64,000 nucleotides of DNA from Thermincola carboxydiphila (GCA_016841045.1 JAENZX010000013.1:1-64000), one strand, 5' to 3'. Shown: positions 25,454-34,504, counted from the first letter of the stretch. Program-made: numbers and translations. The notes: generated by a model from the sequence alone, not told the origin.

Positions 25454-25927
25454 TTGTTAAAGGCAGAGTTTATTAACCCATTCATTTTAGCTACAACTGA
25501 AGTTTTAAGACAGGAGCTTGGGCCTATCAAGATAGAAAAAGGACCTTTAGCTTTTATGGAGTCATATTATACATCCTGTGATGTTACGGTAATTCTGGGA
25601 GTTACCGGAACAGTACAGGGAATTGTCATGTTTGGACTTGGTGAACGGACAGCAAAGAACATAGTTGCTCGGATGCTTGGTCAACCGGTGCCGGTGTTAG
25701 ATAAGATGGTGGAATCAGCCATTGCGGAACTTGGTAACGTCATTACCGGTATTGCCAGCACAGAGCTGGATAAGGCTGGTTATCCATGTACGCTGACACC
25801 ACCCACTATTATAACGGGACGCGGCGTTATGATCTCAACTATTAACATCAAAAGGATACAGATTCCACTTATTACAGAAGTGGGTGACATGGAAGTGAGT
25901 GTGGCTTTAAGAGAAGTAAAACTTTAA
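25454..25927 (+). CDS. cheX: CheX-type CheY-P phosphatase
   Basis: A 157-residue CheC/CheX/FliY-family protein. A single ExxN signature (E92-LG-N95 in SAIAELGNVITG) fits CheX, which has one active-site helix, whereas CheC has two. It would dephosphorylate CheY-P and reset the response. TTG start with GAGGACGG upstream. Last gene of the chemotaxis run, followed by a hairpin. Confidence 0.85.
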   Translation: MLKAEFINPFILATTEVLRQELGPIKIEKGPLAFMESYYTSCDVTVILGVTGTVQGIVMFGLGERTAKNIVARMLGQPVPVLDKMVESAIAELGNVITGIASTELDKAGYPCTLTPPTIITGRGVMISTINIKRIQIPLITEVGDMEVSVALREVKL

Positions 25928-25937
25928 ATTCCGATTC

Positions 25938-25972
25938 AAAAGGGGGCCCGTATCGTGCGTGGCTCCTTTTTT
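25938..25972. terminator. Bidirectional terminator (cheX / L,D-transpeptidase)
   Basis: AAAAGG..GGCC pairs with GGCTCCTTTT (25961-25970), with T-rich tails both ways. It overlaps the stop of the convergent gene. Confidence 0.65.
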
Positions 25973-26342
25973 ATGCTTTTGTGTAGCCTATAGTCACTGT
26001 TGTTCCGACACGGACCAGGCGGAAAAGTTCTTCTACGTTGTTGTTATACATCCTGATACATCCATTAGATACTGCCCTGCCAATAGAATCAGGTCTAAAT
26101 GTTCCATGGATACCGTAGGGTCCGTTAGGGATATCAAGCCCCATCCACCTTGTCCCCAAGATTCCTCCAGGATTAACTATTTTATTAATGATTTGATATG
26201 TGCCGGTGGGGGTAGGGGTTTGGGGTTTTCCTACAGCAATTGGAAAGGTTTTTATTATTTTGGACCCATTGACTAAATGAAGCCTGCGGTCACTTATGAA
26301 AATCTGAATTTTTTTTTGTGAATAGACACGGGTGTTTTCCAT
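25971..26342 (-). CDS. L,D-transpeptidase, YkuD domain
   Basis: A 123-residue protein that is essentially a bare YkuD domain: GIHGT with His79 and the catalytic Cys95 in SNGCIRMYN. Such enzymes make 3-3 cross-links in peptidoglycan or anchor proteins. No signal peptide or LysM is present, which is unusual for a vegetative wall enzyme; short forms of this kind exist in spore-formers (B. subtilis YkuD is a spore protein with an added LysM). ATG start with GAGGAGG upstream on the minus strand. It is a single-gene unit, convergent with the chemotaxis operon and divergent from cphB. Confidence 0.87.
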   Translation of the reverse strand: MENTRVYSQKKIQIFISDRRLHLVNGSKIIKTFPIAVGKPQTPTPTGTYQIINKIVNPGGILGTRWMGLDIPNGPYGIHGTFRPDSIGRAVSNGCIRMYNNNVEELFRLVRVGTTVTIGYTKA

Positions 26343-26460
26343 AGGTAAAGCCTCCTCTGTTTTCCTAAGTCAATACATTATATGCATATCGGCCAACTTC
26401 GTATAATGATTGGGGAAAAAGGGAAGAATACCATCTGATTGAACAAAATGGGAGGAGTCT

Positions 26461-27300
26461 ATGGGAAAAAAGGTGGATGGTACCCTGCTAATTATTGGTG
26501 GTGCCGAAGATAAGGACGGCGACTGTGAAATTCTTTCACGGTTTATTAAAATGTCACGAAATACAAAGGGACCTCTAGTGGTGGTCACGACGGCAACTCA
26601 GGAACCACAAAGCGTTGGAGAAGAATATTACCATATTTTCAACAAATTGGGTGCAGCAAGTATCGAAGTTCTAGACTTGGATACCCGGACAAAAGCTAAC
26701 CAGAAACACACAGCAGAACTTTTGGAAAAGGCGGGAGCCATTTTTTTTACCGGCGGGGATCAACTTAGGATTACTGCAACTCTGGGAGGGACCCTAGCCA
26801 ATGAAGCCTTAAAAGAAGCGTATATTAGCGGGGTAGTAATAGCAGGTACTAGTGCCGGAGCATCTGTAATGAGTAGTACCATGATTGTAGAAGGTGATAG
26901 TTCTGAAGCGCCCAAGCTTAATACAATTAAGATGGCACCGGGTCTCGGAATGGTTGGGGAGGTAGTTATTGACCAGCATTTTGCACAGAGAGGCAGAATA
27001 GGAAGACTTCTTTCAGCAGTGGCACATAATCCCTATATTTTAGGAATTGGTATCGACGAAGATACAGCTATACTTGTTCATTCTGATGCCAAACTTGAAA
27101 TAATCGGATCTCATACCGTTACATTTATAGATGGCAGAAGCGTTAATTTTACTAATGTATCAGAGCATACACCAGGGCAGGCATTGGCTATGGAAAATGT
27201 TAATCTGCATGTTCTTCCAAAGGGTTTTGGTTTTGACCTGTCGGCAAGAACATCCTACAGGATTGAGAGTAAGGAAGGGGAAAAGCATGAAGATAATTGA
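26461..27300 (+). CDS. cphB: Cyanophycinase
   Basis: CphB (279 residues), a serine hydrolase of the peptidase S51 family that cuts cyanophycin into beta-Asp-Arg dipeptides. The nucleophile elbow is GTSAGASVMS with Ser131, FFTGGDQ is the characteristic preceding loop, and the QHFAQRGRIGRL block follows. Intracellular; no signal peptide. ATG start with GGAGGA. Its last 14 bases overlap the start of cphA, so degradation and synthesis enzymes are made from one transcript. The enzyme for the next step (isoaspartyl dipeptidase) is not in the window. Confidence 0.92.
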   Translation: MGKKVDGTLLIIGGAEDKDGDCEILSRFIKMSRNTKGPLVVVTTATQEPQSVGEEYYHIFNKLGAASIEVLDLDTRTKANQKHTAELLEKAGAIFFTGGDQLRITATLGGTLANEALKEAYISGVVIAGTSAGASVMSSTMIVEGDSSEAPKLNTIKMAPGLGMVGEVVIDQHFAQRGRIGRLLSAVAHNPYILGIGIDEDTAILVHSDAKLEIIGSHTVTFIDGRSVNFTNVSEHTPGQALAMENVNLHVLPKGFGFDLSARTSYRIESKEGEKHEDN

Positions 27301-29944
27301 GCTTAGACCAATAGAAGGAGCAAATATATACTGCCATCGACCGGTAATTAAGATGACCCTGGAGCTTGGAAAATATGCAGAAAAATTCACAAGTGAAAAG
27401 CCAGAATTTATTGAAAAGCTCTTGCTCCATATACCTTCATTAAGGGAGCATTATTGCTCAAGGGGAAAACCCGGGGGGTTTGTAGAAAGGTTAAGAGAAG
27501 GTACTCTTATTGGCCATGTAGTAGAACACGTAGCTCTAGAACTCCAACACCTTGCAGGATTGGATGTTGTCTATGGAAAAACCAGGCGGGCTGAAAATCC
27601 CGGAAATTACCATGTTATTACTGAATATGAATCTAAAGAAGGCGCAATACATGCCCTCCGAAGTGCAGTATACATAGTCCGTTCACTAATGGAAAATGAG
27701 CCTGTTAATATTGAGACTGAAACTCAAAAGATACGTGAAATTGCTAACAGATACAGTCTTGGACCCAGTACAAGCTCAATCGCCAGAGAGGCTGCAAAGA
27801 GAGGAATTCCAGTCATGAGACTTGGCGAGGGGAGTATTCTGCAGTTAGGTTACGGTAAATATCAACAAAAAGTAGAGGCAACTATAACCGGAAAAACAAA
27901 ATGTATAGGAGTTGATATTGCCTGTGATAAAGGGCTGGTTAAAGAGCTGCTGGCAGAATCAGGAATACCTGTCCCTAAAGGTGGAATAGCTAGGACAGAA
28001 AAAGAAGCTCTGGAAATTTTCGGGAGAATGAATTCTGCTGTTGTTATCAAACCCTTTGATGGAAATCAGGGAAAAGGTGTAGCTCTTAACCTGGCAAGTA
28101 AAGAGGAAATTTCAAGGGCTTTTGAGGTTGCCTTAAATTTTAGTCCAAAGGTGATAGTTGAAAAGTTTATTGAGGGTAAACATTACAGGCTGGCAGTTGT
28201 TGGGAATAAAGTGGTTGCAGCGGCGGAACGTATTCCTGCCTTTGTTGTGGGGGACGGACACTCAAGCATTAAAGAGCTTATTGAAATAGTTAATCTCGAT
28301 CCACTCAGAGGGGAAGAGCATGAGAAGCCCCTGACGAGAATAAAGATTGACCCAGTTGCAATTATGGTACTGGCTAAGAAAGGATTTAGCCCGGAATCAG
28401 TTCCAGGAGAGGGTGAAGTCGTATATCTCCGGGAAAATGCCAATATAAGCACTGGTGGTATTGCAATTGATGTAACAGGAAAGGTTCATCCAGAAACAAT
28501 CGAGCTTGTATTAAGAGCTGTACAGCTAATTGGACTTGATGTGGCTGGTGTGGATCTTGTTGCCAGAGATATTGGAGCTCCTTTAAATCCAGCTAACGGA
28601 GCTATAATAGAAGTAAATGCTGCACCGGGAATAAGAATGCATCACTACCCGGCGAAAGGAAAATCGCGAAATGTAGCTGGAGCTATTGTAGAAATGCTCT
28701 TTCCTCCTGGAAGCAAGTCGAGAATTCCTATTGTTTCCGTTACCGGGACTAACGGAAAGACTACTGTTACCAGGATGATAAGCCATATTCTGCAGCAGTC
28801 AGGCTTAGTTGTAGGCATGACCACAACAGATGGGATATATGTAAACGAACGAAAGATTGTTTCTGGCGATACAACCGGGCCTCAAAGTGCCAGAGTTGTA
28901 TTAAGAGAGCCTTCAGTAGATATAACTGTCTTAGAAACTGCAAGGGGTGGAATTTTAAGGGCTGGATTGGGTTACGACTATAGTGATGTAGGAATCATTA
29001 CTAACATTAGCAATGACCATCTTGGTCTTGATGGAGTAGAATCCCTTGAAGAAATGGCTTACGTTAAAAGCGTTGTAGCCGAAGCAGTTCACGATAAGGG
29101 CTATGTTGTATTAAATGCTGATGATTTGCATGTTGCCCGGATTGTGGAGAGGGTGCGATCTGGCGTAATTTACTTCAGTTGTGCATCAGACAACCTGATT
29201 GTTCGCCGGCATCTAGGGTGTGGAGGCACAGCAGTTTTTGTCAAAAACAACTCTATCGTAGTTGCCAAGGGGAATAAGATACAAAAGATTGTTCCTGTAA
29301 AGCACGTTTTGTGTACAATGGGAGGCATCATACAGCATAATGTTCAAAATGCTTTAGCGGTCGTTGCTGGATGTGTAGCTTTAGATGTGGAAACTGAATT
29401 CATCAGAGAAGGATTACTAAGTTTTCATTCGTCATTTGAACATAATCCCGGCAGATTTAACATTATTGATATGGGAAAATTTAGAGTAATAGTTGATTAT
29501 GGTCATAATGAAGCTGGGTTTTTAAGTGCTTTGACTGCCATCAAAAAGATGAAACCAGGGCGCGTAATCGGAGTAGTAGGGATGCCTGGCGACAGGCAGG
29601 ATAAGGACATTGCCGGACTTGGCCGAATTATTACCCGGTTTTGTGACAGAGTAATTGTTAAAGAGGACAGAGATCTTAGGGGCAGACAACCTGGTGAGGT
29701 TGCCGAAATTATTACTAAGGCGGCACTAAGCTCAGGTCTCTCACCTGAATGTATTGAGACAGTGCTTCCGGAAGGTGATGCCTTCAGAAAAGGGCTGCAA
29801 TCTGCCGGGTCAGGCGATATAGTGGTAGTTTTTTATGAAAAACTTGAATCAGTAATGGAAATCATTAATGAAAAACGAAATCAAGTAACATCGGAATTGG
29901 TGATAAGAACCGGTTCAGAAATAATTTGTGAGAGTACGGGCTAA
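27287..29944 (+). CDS. cphA: Cyanophycin synthetase
   Basis: CphA (885 residues, within the usual 870-900) polymerises aspartate and arginine into multi-L-arginyl-poly-L-aspartate, a nitrogen store, using ATP and no template. N-terminal domain (1-200), ATP-grasp domain (about 220-475, with VVIKPFDGNQGKGV and IIEVNAAPGI) and a C-terminal Mur-ligase-like domain with the P-loop GTNGKTT near residue 486 and IVDYGHNEAG further on. Start ATG 27287 behind AAGGAAGGGG, 14 bases inside cphB. In Clostridium perfringens cyanophycin synthesis has been linked to sporulation, which would suit this setting; that is known from memory and inferred here. Confidence 0.94.
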   Translation: MKIIELRPIEGANIYCHRPVIKMTLELGKYAEKFTSEKPEFIEKLLLHIPSLREHYCSRGKPGGFVERLREGTLIGHVVEHVALELQHLAGLDVVYGKTRRAENPGNYHVITEYESKEGAIHALRSAVYIVRSLMENEPVNIETETQKIREIANRYSLGPSTSSIAREAAKRGIPVMRLGEGSILQLGYGKYQQKVEATITGKTKCIGVDIACDKGLVKELLAESGIPVPKGGIARTEKEALEIFGRMNSAVVIKPFDGNQGKGVALNLASKEEISRAFEVALNFSPKVIVEKFIEGKHYRLAVVGNKVVAAAERIPAFVVGDGHSSIKELIEIVNLDPLRGEEHEKPLTRIKIDPVAIMVLAKKGFSPESVPGEGEVVYLRENANISTGGIAIDVTGKVHPETIELVLRAVQLIGLDVAGVDLVARDIGAPLNPANGAIIEVNAAPGIRMHHYPAKGKSRNVAGAIVEMLFPPGSKSRIPIVSVTGTNGKTTVTRMISHILQQSGLVVGMTTTDGIYVNERKIVSGDTTGPQSARVVLREPSVDITVLETARGGILRAGLGYDYSDVGIITNISNDHLGLDGVESLEEMAYVKSVVAEAVHDKGYVVLNADDLHVARIVERVRSGVIYFSCASDNLIVRRHLGCGGTAVFVKNNSIVVAKGNKIQKIVPVKHVLCTMGGIIQHNVQNALAVVAGCVALDVETEFIREGLLSFHSSFEHNPGRFNIIDMGKFRVIVDYGHNEAGFLSALTAIKKMKPGRVIGVVGMPGDRQDKDIAGLGRIITRFCDRVIVKEDRDLRGRQPGEVAEIITKAALSSGLSPECIETVLPEGDAFRKGLQSAGSGDIVVVFYEKLESVMEIINEKRNQVTSELVIRTGSEIICESTG

Positions 29945-30001
29945 TTGTGGAAGGATATTCCCTTTTCAGATATAAAATAAATAGATGAAGGGGGAATTGT
30001 A

Positions 30002-30892
30002 TTGAAAAGTGTAATTGTCAATGCAAGGGCAAAAATAAACCTTACTCTTGATGTTCTAGGTAAAAGAGCGGACGGATTTCATGCTGTGGAAATGGTAATG
30101 CAGACTGTTGAACTTCATGATAGAGTAATTTTGGAAGAAATCGAGCGGGGTATAGAGGTTATAACTGATCATCCTTTGCTTTCAGATGGCAAGTCAAACA
30201 TTGCATATAAAGCAGCGTGCCTGCTGATTGATAAACTTGGTATCAGTAAAGGAGTTAAGGTTACAATAACAAAAAATATTCCGGTTGCAGCAGGTTTAGC
30301 TGGTGGCTCTACCGATGCAGCTGCTGTTCTTAAAGGTTTAAATAAATTATGGAGTCTTGGATTAAGCTGGAAGCAATTGGCTGAATATGGTTCAGTTATT
30401 GGCTCTGATGTGCCTTTTTGTATTAGGGGGGGCACGGCCTTAGCTACAGGTAGAGGAGAAAGGATTTTATCATTGCCTGATGTCCCGGAACTATGGATGG
30501 TACTGGCTAAACCATTATTAGAAGTATCTACGGCTGAAGTATACAGGAATTTCAAGCCTGAGCAAGTTATAGAAAGGCCCGATAACCAAGCTGTAATTAA
30601 TGCAATTCATAGTGGGGATGAAGCTGCAATTAGGGAAGGAATAGTTAATGTTCTTGAATCTGTTACCCTAAGCAGATATCCTCAGGTGGCTGAACTTAAG
30701 CTTCTTATGGCTGATCAGGGTATCAAACTTCCTTTGATGTCGGGCAGTGGGCCGACTGTTTTTGGTATTGTTGATTCACGGGCAGAGGCTGAACGCATAG
30801 CAGGTTGCCTGAAAAAAGGGCGGGGGGAACTCTTTGTAATAGTGACCCGAACTTGGCCCGCCGGACTGCAGGAATTTGACACGGCTGAGTAG
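30002..30892 (+). CDS. ispE: 4-diphosphocytidyl-2-C-methyl-D-erythritol kinase
   Basis: IspE (296 residues), a GHMP kinase in the MEP isoprenoid pathway. The conserved motifs are ARAKINLTLDVLGKRADGFH at the N-terminus, the ATP loop PVAAGLAGGSTDAAAVL, and LMSGSGPTVFGI near the C-terminus. TTG start with AAGGGGGA. It marks the return to the B. subtilis gene order (ispE-purR-yabJ-spoVG), but purR is replaced by a GntR regulator and two other genes. Confidence 0.95.
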   Translation: MKSVIVNARAKINLTLDVLGKRADGFHAVEMVMQTVELHDRVILEEIERGIEVITDHPLLSDGKSNIAYKAACLLIDKLGISKGVKVTITKNIPVAAGLAGGSTDAAAVLKGLNKLWSLGLSWKQLAEYGSVIGSDVPFCIRGGTALATGRGERILSLPDVPELWMVLAKPLLEVSTAEVYRNFKPEQVIERPDNQAVINAIHSGDEAAIREGIVNVLESVTLSRYPQVAELKLLMADQGIKLPLMSGSGPTVFGIVDSRAEAERIAGCLKKGRGELFVIVTRTWPAGLQEFDTAE

Positions 30893-30942
30893 AATTAAAA
30901 GTTAGATGAAAAAATTAACAGGCTGGGGAAAGGGAGAGAGAT

Positions 30943-31635
30943 ATGGAAAGAAGGTTATTCCCAGTTACTCTGGATAATTACAAACCATTGCGAGAAATTG
31001 TTTTTGAGACTCTTCGAGAAGCAATAATAAATGCTACGTTAAAGCCCGGTGAGCGGCTAATGGAAATTCAGTTGGCTGAAGAAATGGGTGTTAGCCGCAC
31101 ACCTGTCAGGGAGGCAATCCGTAAGCTTGAACTGGAAGGCTTTGTTGTCATGGTTCCACGTAAAGGCGCATACGTAGCAGGGATTTCAATGAAAGATATT
31201 GCGGATGTCTTTGAGATAAGAGCTGCTCTGGAAGGTCTTGCAGCCGGGTTGGCGGCAGAACGGATAACTGAAGATGAATTAGAACAACTGGAAAGAATTT
31301 TGGTTAAGGTTGGCGAAAGTGTCACAAATAACAATCTTCAACAACTTATTGAAGTAGATACAGAATTCCATGACACACTATACAAAGCCTGCCGGAATGA
31401 GCGTCTTGTTCAGATTGTCAGCAATTTACGGGAACAGATTCAGAGATTTAGAACAGCATCACTTTCAACTCCCGGACGTATGCAGTTCGCTCTTCAGGAA
31501 CACAAAAACATCGTTGAAGCTGTATCTGAACGGAATGTTGAATTGGCTCAGGCATTGGCCAGAGAGCATATCGAAAATGCGGAGAACAGTATGTTGGAAG
31601 TCTTAGATGAAGGTAAACTAGTTGACCTTAGTTAA
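30943..31635 (+). CDS. GntR family regulator, FCD (FadR) subgroup
   Basis: A 230-residue repressor. The winged HTH occupies residues 15-80 (LREAIINATLKPGERL, VSRTPVREAIRKLE, VPRKGAYV). The C-terminal FCD ligand domain is all-helical, with metal-ligand histidines expected in EFHDTLYKA and in the AREHIENA helix. The ligand is unknown; related proteins bind carboxylates and control metabolic genes. It lies 50 bases after ispE and 18 before the nucleotidyltransferase, in the place of Bacillus purR. The operator is not recognised. Confidence 0.9.
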   Translation: MERRLFPVTLDNYKPLREIVFETLREAIINATLKPGERLMEIQLAEEMGVSRTPVREAIRKLELEGFVVMVPRKGAYVAGISMKDIADVFEIRAALEGLAAGLAAERITEDELEQLERILVKVGESVTNNNLQQLIEVDTEFHDTLYKACRNERLVQIVSNLREQIQRFRTASLSTPGRMQFALQEHKNIVEAVSERNVELAQALAREHIENAENSMLEVLDEGKLVDLS

Positions 31636-31653
31636 AGAAGGGAAGTCTCTTCG

Positions 31654-32409
31654 ATGCTTGATGTGATAATCCTTGCCGGGAGCATTAATTCTGGGCCGTT
31701 AAGGGAATGTAGTGACGAACACAACGAGGCTATGATTAAAATAGCTCACAAACCTATGATAAGGTATGTTGCAGAAGCATTGCTCCAATCCAGACATATT
31801 AACAAAATAGTTATTGTTGGCTCCGAGGAAATAAAAAGCGTATTTCCTGAGAAAAATGTCATAGTAATTACGTCTGAAGAATCTGCTGTACAAAATCTCG
31901 TAAAAAGCCTTCAGTACGTTGATATCTCCCATAAAGTTATGATAGCGACTTCTGATATCCCACTACTTACAACAAAGGCAGTCGACGAATTTATTGCAAT
32001 GACCATGGATGACGGCGTGGATTTGTTTTACCCGATAGTACCGATGCAGGAAATAGAAAAGGTTTTTCCAAATATAAAAAGAACAAGTGTGAAACTAACA
32101 GAAGGAACTTTCACCGGGGGTAACCTGTTTGTTATTACACCAAAAACCATGGGTGGGTGTATTAGAAAAGTTGAAGAGTTTGTAAGCTTCAGAAAGAGTC
32201 CATTAAAATTATGTCGGTTGTTGGGGATGAAATTTGTAGTCAAGTTGTTGTTAAAACAGCTATCAATTTCAGAAATCGAGGAAAAGGTATCTGAACTTTT
32301 GGGGATTAGGGGCAGGGCAGTTATAACATGCTATCCGGAAATCGGAGTTGATGTTGATAAACCTAGTGACTTTTTAATTGTTTCAGCTTTTTTACATAAA
32401 CCTGCTTAA
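31654..32409 (+). CDS. NTP transferase family protein
   Basis: A 251-residue protein with a nucleotidyltransferase-like (GT-A) fold: opening IILAGSINSG, then NEAMIKIAHKPMIRYVAEAL, and a metal-site-like ATSDIPLLT and CYPEIGVDVDKPSD. The classical LAGGxGxRM loop is altered to LAGSINSG, so activity or substrate may differ from MobA, IspD or GlmU. Genes of this type are found between ispE and the ridA-spoVG block in Peptococcaceae, as far as I recall. Substrate unknown. ATG start with GAAGGGAAG upstream; the terminator hairpin overlaps the stop. Confidence 0.75.
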   Translation: MLDVIILAGSINSGPLRECSDEHNEAMIKIAHKPMIRYVAEALLQSRHINKIVIVGSEEIKSVFPEKNVIVITSEESAVQNLVKSLQYVDISHKVMIATSDIPLLTTKAVDEFIAMTMDDGVDLFYPIVPMQEIEKVFPNIKRTSVKLTEGTFTGGNLFVITPKTMGGCIRKVEEFVSFRKSPLKLCRLLGMKFVVKLLLKQLSISEIEEKVSELLGIRGRAVITCYPEIGVDVDKPSDFLIVSAFLHKPA

Positions 32410-32421
32410 GCGGGTTTTTTG
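32398..32421 (+). terminator. Intrinsic terminator after the NTP transferase gene
   Basis: AAACCTGC/GCGGGTTT (32398-32405 with 32410-32417) around TTAA, with a T run. It spans the stop codon. Confidence 0.7.
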
Positions 32422-32479
32422 TTTCCAAACAGGTTTTGTTGGATAAACTAAAGCCAACAAACTGTAAAGGGCGGATTTT

Positions 32480-33694
32480 ATGAAGTTACCGGTAAGCCTG
32501 TCGGATATTGTGCAGGCAAACTCCCGTATCACCGGTATTGTGCGGAAGACACCAATAGATTTTTCCACAACGTTTTCAGGCCTAGCCGGAAAGAAAATAT
32601 ATTTTAAGTATGAGAACTTACAAAAAACTGGCTCCTTTAAAATTAGGGGCGCTGTTAATAAGATGGCTTCCCTACAAAACAAGCAGCGAAACAACGGAGT
32701 TATAGCTGCATCAGCGGGAAACCACGCTCAGGGAGTTGCGTTAGCTGCGGCACTTACAGGAATTGAATCGACGATAGTAATGCCGGAAGGGGTGCCTATT
32801 GCTAAACTTATGGCTACCAAAGGTTACGGGGCTAAAGTAATTTTAAGCGGACAGTCCTATGACGAGGCCTACTTAGCCGCCGAAAAAATAAAAGAAGAAA
32901 CCGGAGCCGAGTTTATCCATGCCTTTAATGATCCTGAAATAAGAGCAGGACAGGGAACAGTCGGTTTAGAGATACTAAATGATCTCCCTGAAGTAGAGAC
33001 GGTTGTTGTTCCTATTGGGGGAGGGGGGCTTATCTCAGGTGTTGCTATTGCGATAAAGCAAAGTAAACCTGGGGTCAGAGTGATAGGTGTACAGGCTGAG
33101 GGAGCGCCGTCAATGAAGTTAGCTATTACCAAGGGTAGAATTAGTGAACTTTCGACTGTTTCTACAATTGCTGATGGGATTGCAGTAAAGCATCCTGGGG
33201 AAATTACTTTTGAGATTGTCAGGAAAATGGTGGATGATATTGTTCTGGTAAGTGATGAGGAAATCTCGCAGGCTATACTAATGATGCTTGAAAGATCAAA
33301 GTTATTATGTGAAGGGGCGGGTGCTGCAGGCTTAGCCGCTGTTTTAAACGGCAGGGTAAGTACCGGAAACAATATTGCGGTGCTTATTACAGGAGGCAAT
33401 ATCGATATCCAGACTTTGAGTATTATTATAGAGAGGGGTTTAATCAAAGCCGGACGTTACATAAGAATAAAAACAGTGATAACTGACCGTCCCGGAGCTT
33501 TGAAAAAACTGCTTGAAGCTGTGGCTGAAACAAAAGCGAACGTCGTTTCCGTAAACCACGACAGGATTCTACCAAGAGTACCCATTGCCCAGGCAGAAAT
33601 CGAGCTTGACCTTGAGACGAAAGACCTTGAACATGTTAGAAACATAATCAAGACGCTAACAGAGAGAGGGTACAATGTAATTAAGGAGGAATAA
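32480..33694 (+). CDS. ilvA: Threonine ammonia-lyase with ACT domain
   Basis: A fold-type II PLP enzyme (404 residues) converting threonine to 2-oxobutyrate and ammonia, the entry to isoleucine synthesis or threonine catabolism. PLP lysine in [18 protein letters not shown], the phosphate loop IGGGGLISG, and a C-terminal ACT domain from about residue 325 ([17 protein letters not shown]). One ACT copy and the 400-residue length fit the TdcB-like group rather than long biosynthetic IlvA. ATG start; ridA begins two bases after the stop, a telling pairing because RidA destroys the enamine/imine intermediates this enzyme releases. Confidence 0.92.
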   Translation: MKLPVSLSDIVQANSRITGIVRKTPIDFSTTFSGLAGKKIYFKYENLQKTGSFKIRGAVNKMASLQNKQRNNGVIAASAGNHAQGVALAAALTGIESTIVMPEGVPIAKLMATKGYGAKVILSGQSYDEAYLAAEKIKEETGAEFIHAFNDPEIRAGQGTVGLEILNDLPEVETVVVPIGGGGLISGVAIAIKQSKPGVRVIGVQAEGAPSMKLAITKGRISELSTVSTIADGIAVKHPGEITFEIVRKMVDDIVLVSDEEISQAILMMLERSKLLCEGAGAAGLAAVLNGRVSTGNNIAVLITGGNIDIQTLSIIIERGLIKAGRYIRIKTVITDRPGALKKLLEAVAETKANVVSVNHDRILPRVPIAQAEIELDLETKDLEHVRNIIKTLTERGYNVIKEE

Positions 33695-33696
33695 CA

Positions 33697-34077
33697 ATGA
33701 TGCGACAAACTATTAATACTGAAAAGGCACCGGCTGCAATTGGGCCATATTCTCAGGCCATAAAGTGTGGGGATTATGTTTTTACTTCCGGGCAAATTCC
33801 AATTGACCCTGAAACAGGCGAATTAGTGACAGGTGGAATCAAAGAACAGGCGCAACAGGTTATAAAAAACCTGGAGGCGGTATTGGAAGCTGCCGGCAGT
33901 TCCCTTCAGAAGGTTATTAAGACCACCGTTTTTATTAAGGATATGAATGAGTTTTCGGTACTTAATGAAGTATATTCAGAATTCTTCTCCAGCAGTCTTC
34001 CCGCCCGGTCTACAATAGAAGTGGCAAGACTTCCAAAGGACGTTCTGGTTGAGATTGAGGCTATTGCAATGGCTTAA
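33697..34077 (+). CDS. ridA: RidA family reactive intermediate deaminase (YabJ)
   Basis: A 126-residue YjgF/YER057c/UK114 protein. Conserved landmarks: [31 protein letters not shown], the arginine in [13 protein letters not shown], and VEIEAIA at the end. RidA hydrolyses 2-aminoacrylate and 2-aminocrotonate. In B. subtilis the homologue YabJ sits between purR and spoVG; here it also directly follows ilvA, which supplies its substrate. Start ATG 33697 behind AAGGAGGA. spoVG follows, from its own promoter. Confidence 0.95.
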   Translation: MMRQTINTEKAPAAIGPYSQAIKCGDYVFTSGQIPIDPETGELVTGGIKEQAQQVIKNLEAVLEAAGSSLQKVIKTTVFIKDMNEFSVLNEVYSEFFSSSLPARSTIEVARLPKDVLVEIEAIAMA

Positions 34078-34122
34078 ACTATCCCCAAAGTTAAAATTTT
34101 CTCAAAACTTTTGGTAAATTTA

Positions 34123-34149
34123 GCAGGAATTTCATGGTAAATGAAGAAT
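34123..34149 (+). promoter_or_regulatory. Sigma-H promoter of spoVG
   Basis: GCAGGAATT (34123-34131), then 11 bases, then GAAGAAT (34143-34149) fits the sigma-H consensus RnAGGAwWW-n11-RnnGAAT exactly, with the same 14-base gap between AGGAATT and GAAT as at the B. subtilis spoVG promoter. It lies about 50 bases before the chosen spoVG start. Confidence 0.85.
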
Positions 34150-34199
34150 ATCGAACATTCAACAGGGAATTTGCTTGGTTTGAAGGGGGTAGACTTAAG

Positions 34200-34457
34200 A
34201 TGAATGTCACCGATGTGCGAGTCAGAAAGATTAATCAGGACGGGAAGATGAAGGCTATTGTTTCAGTAACTTTGGATGATGCATTTGTAATTCATGATGT
34301 CAAAGTTGTTGAGGGACAGAATGGGCTATTTGTTGCAATGCCTAGCCGAAAAACACCTGAAGGTGATTACCGGGACATCGCCCACCCGATTACGACCAAT
34401 GCACGCGAGGTTATTCAAAGCGCTGTGCTTGACGCATATCAAAATGCTTTAGCTTAG
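34200..34457 (+). CDS. spoVG: Septation/regulatory protein SpoVG
   Basis: An 85-residue SpoVG, a nucleic-acid-binding regulator. The family start [24 protein letters not shown]-like [19 protein letters not shown] and the [19 protein letters not shown] block are nearly invariant in Firmicutes. ATG 34200 has GGGGGT nine bases upstream; the longer frame from 34134 would start inside the sigma-H promoter and is rejected. In Bacillus SpoVG affects asymmetric septation and sigma-E timing. The gene is monocistronic, ending in a strong terminator. Confidence 0.96.
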   Translation: MNVTDVRVRKINQDGKMKAIVSVTLDDAFVIHDVKVVEGQNGLFVAMPSRKTPEGDYRDIAHPITTNAREVIQSAVLDAYQNALA

Positions 34458-34472
34458 ACTAATAATTTGTGA

Positions 34473-34501
34473 ACAGGAGTTCAATCTCCTGTATTTTTTT
34501 T
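34473..34501 (+). terminator. Intrinsic terminator after spoVG
   Basis: ACAGGAG/CTCCTGT (34473-34479 with 34486-34492), followed by a run of eight T. Confidence 0.9.
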
Positions 34502-34504
34502 GTG

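Noticed and set aside
32869-33447. 192-codon minus-strand frame opposite ilvA
   Set aside because: Antisense shadow, Ser/Thr/Pro/Ile-rich, no domain.
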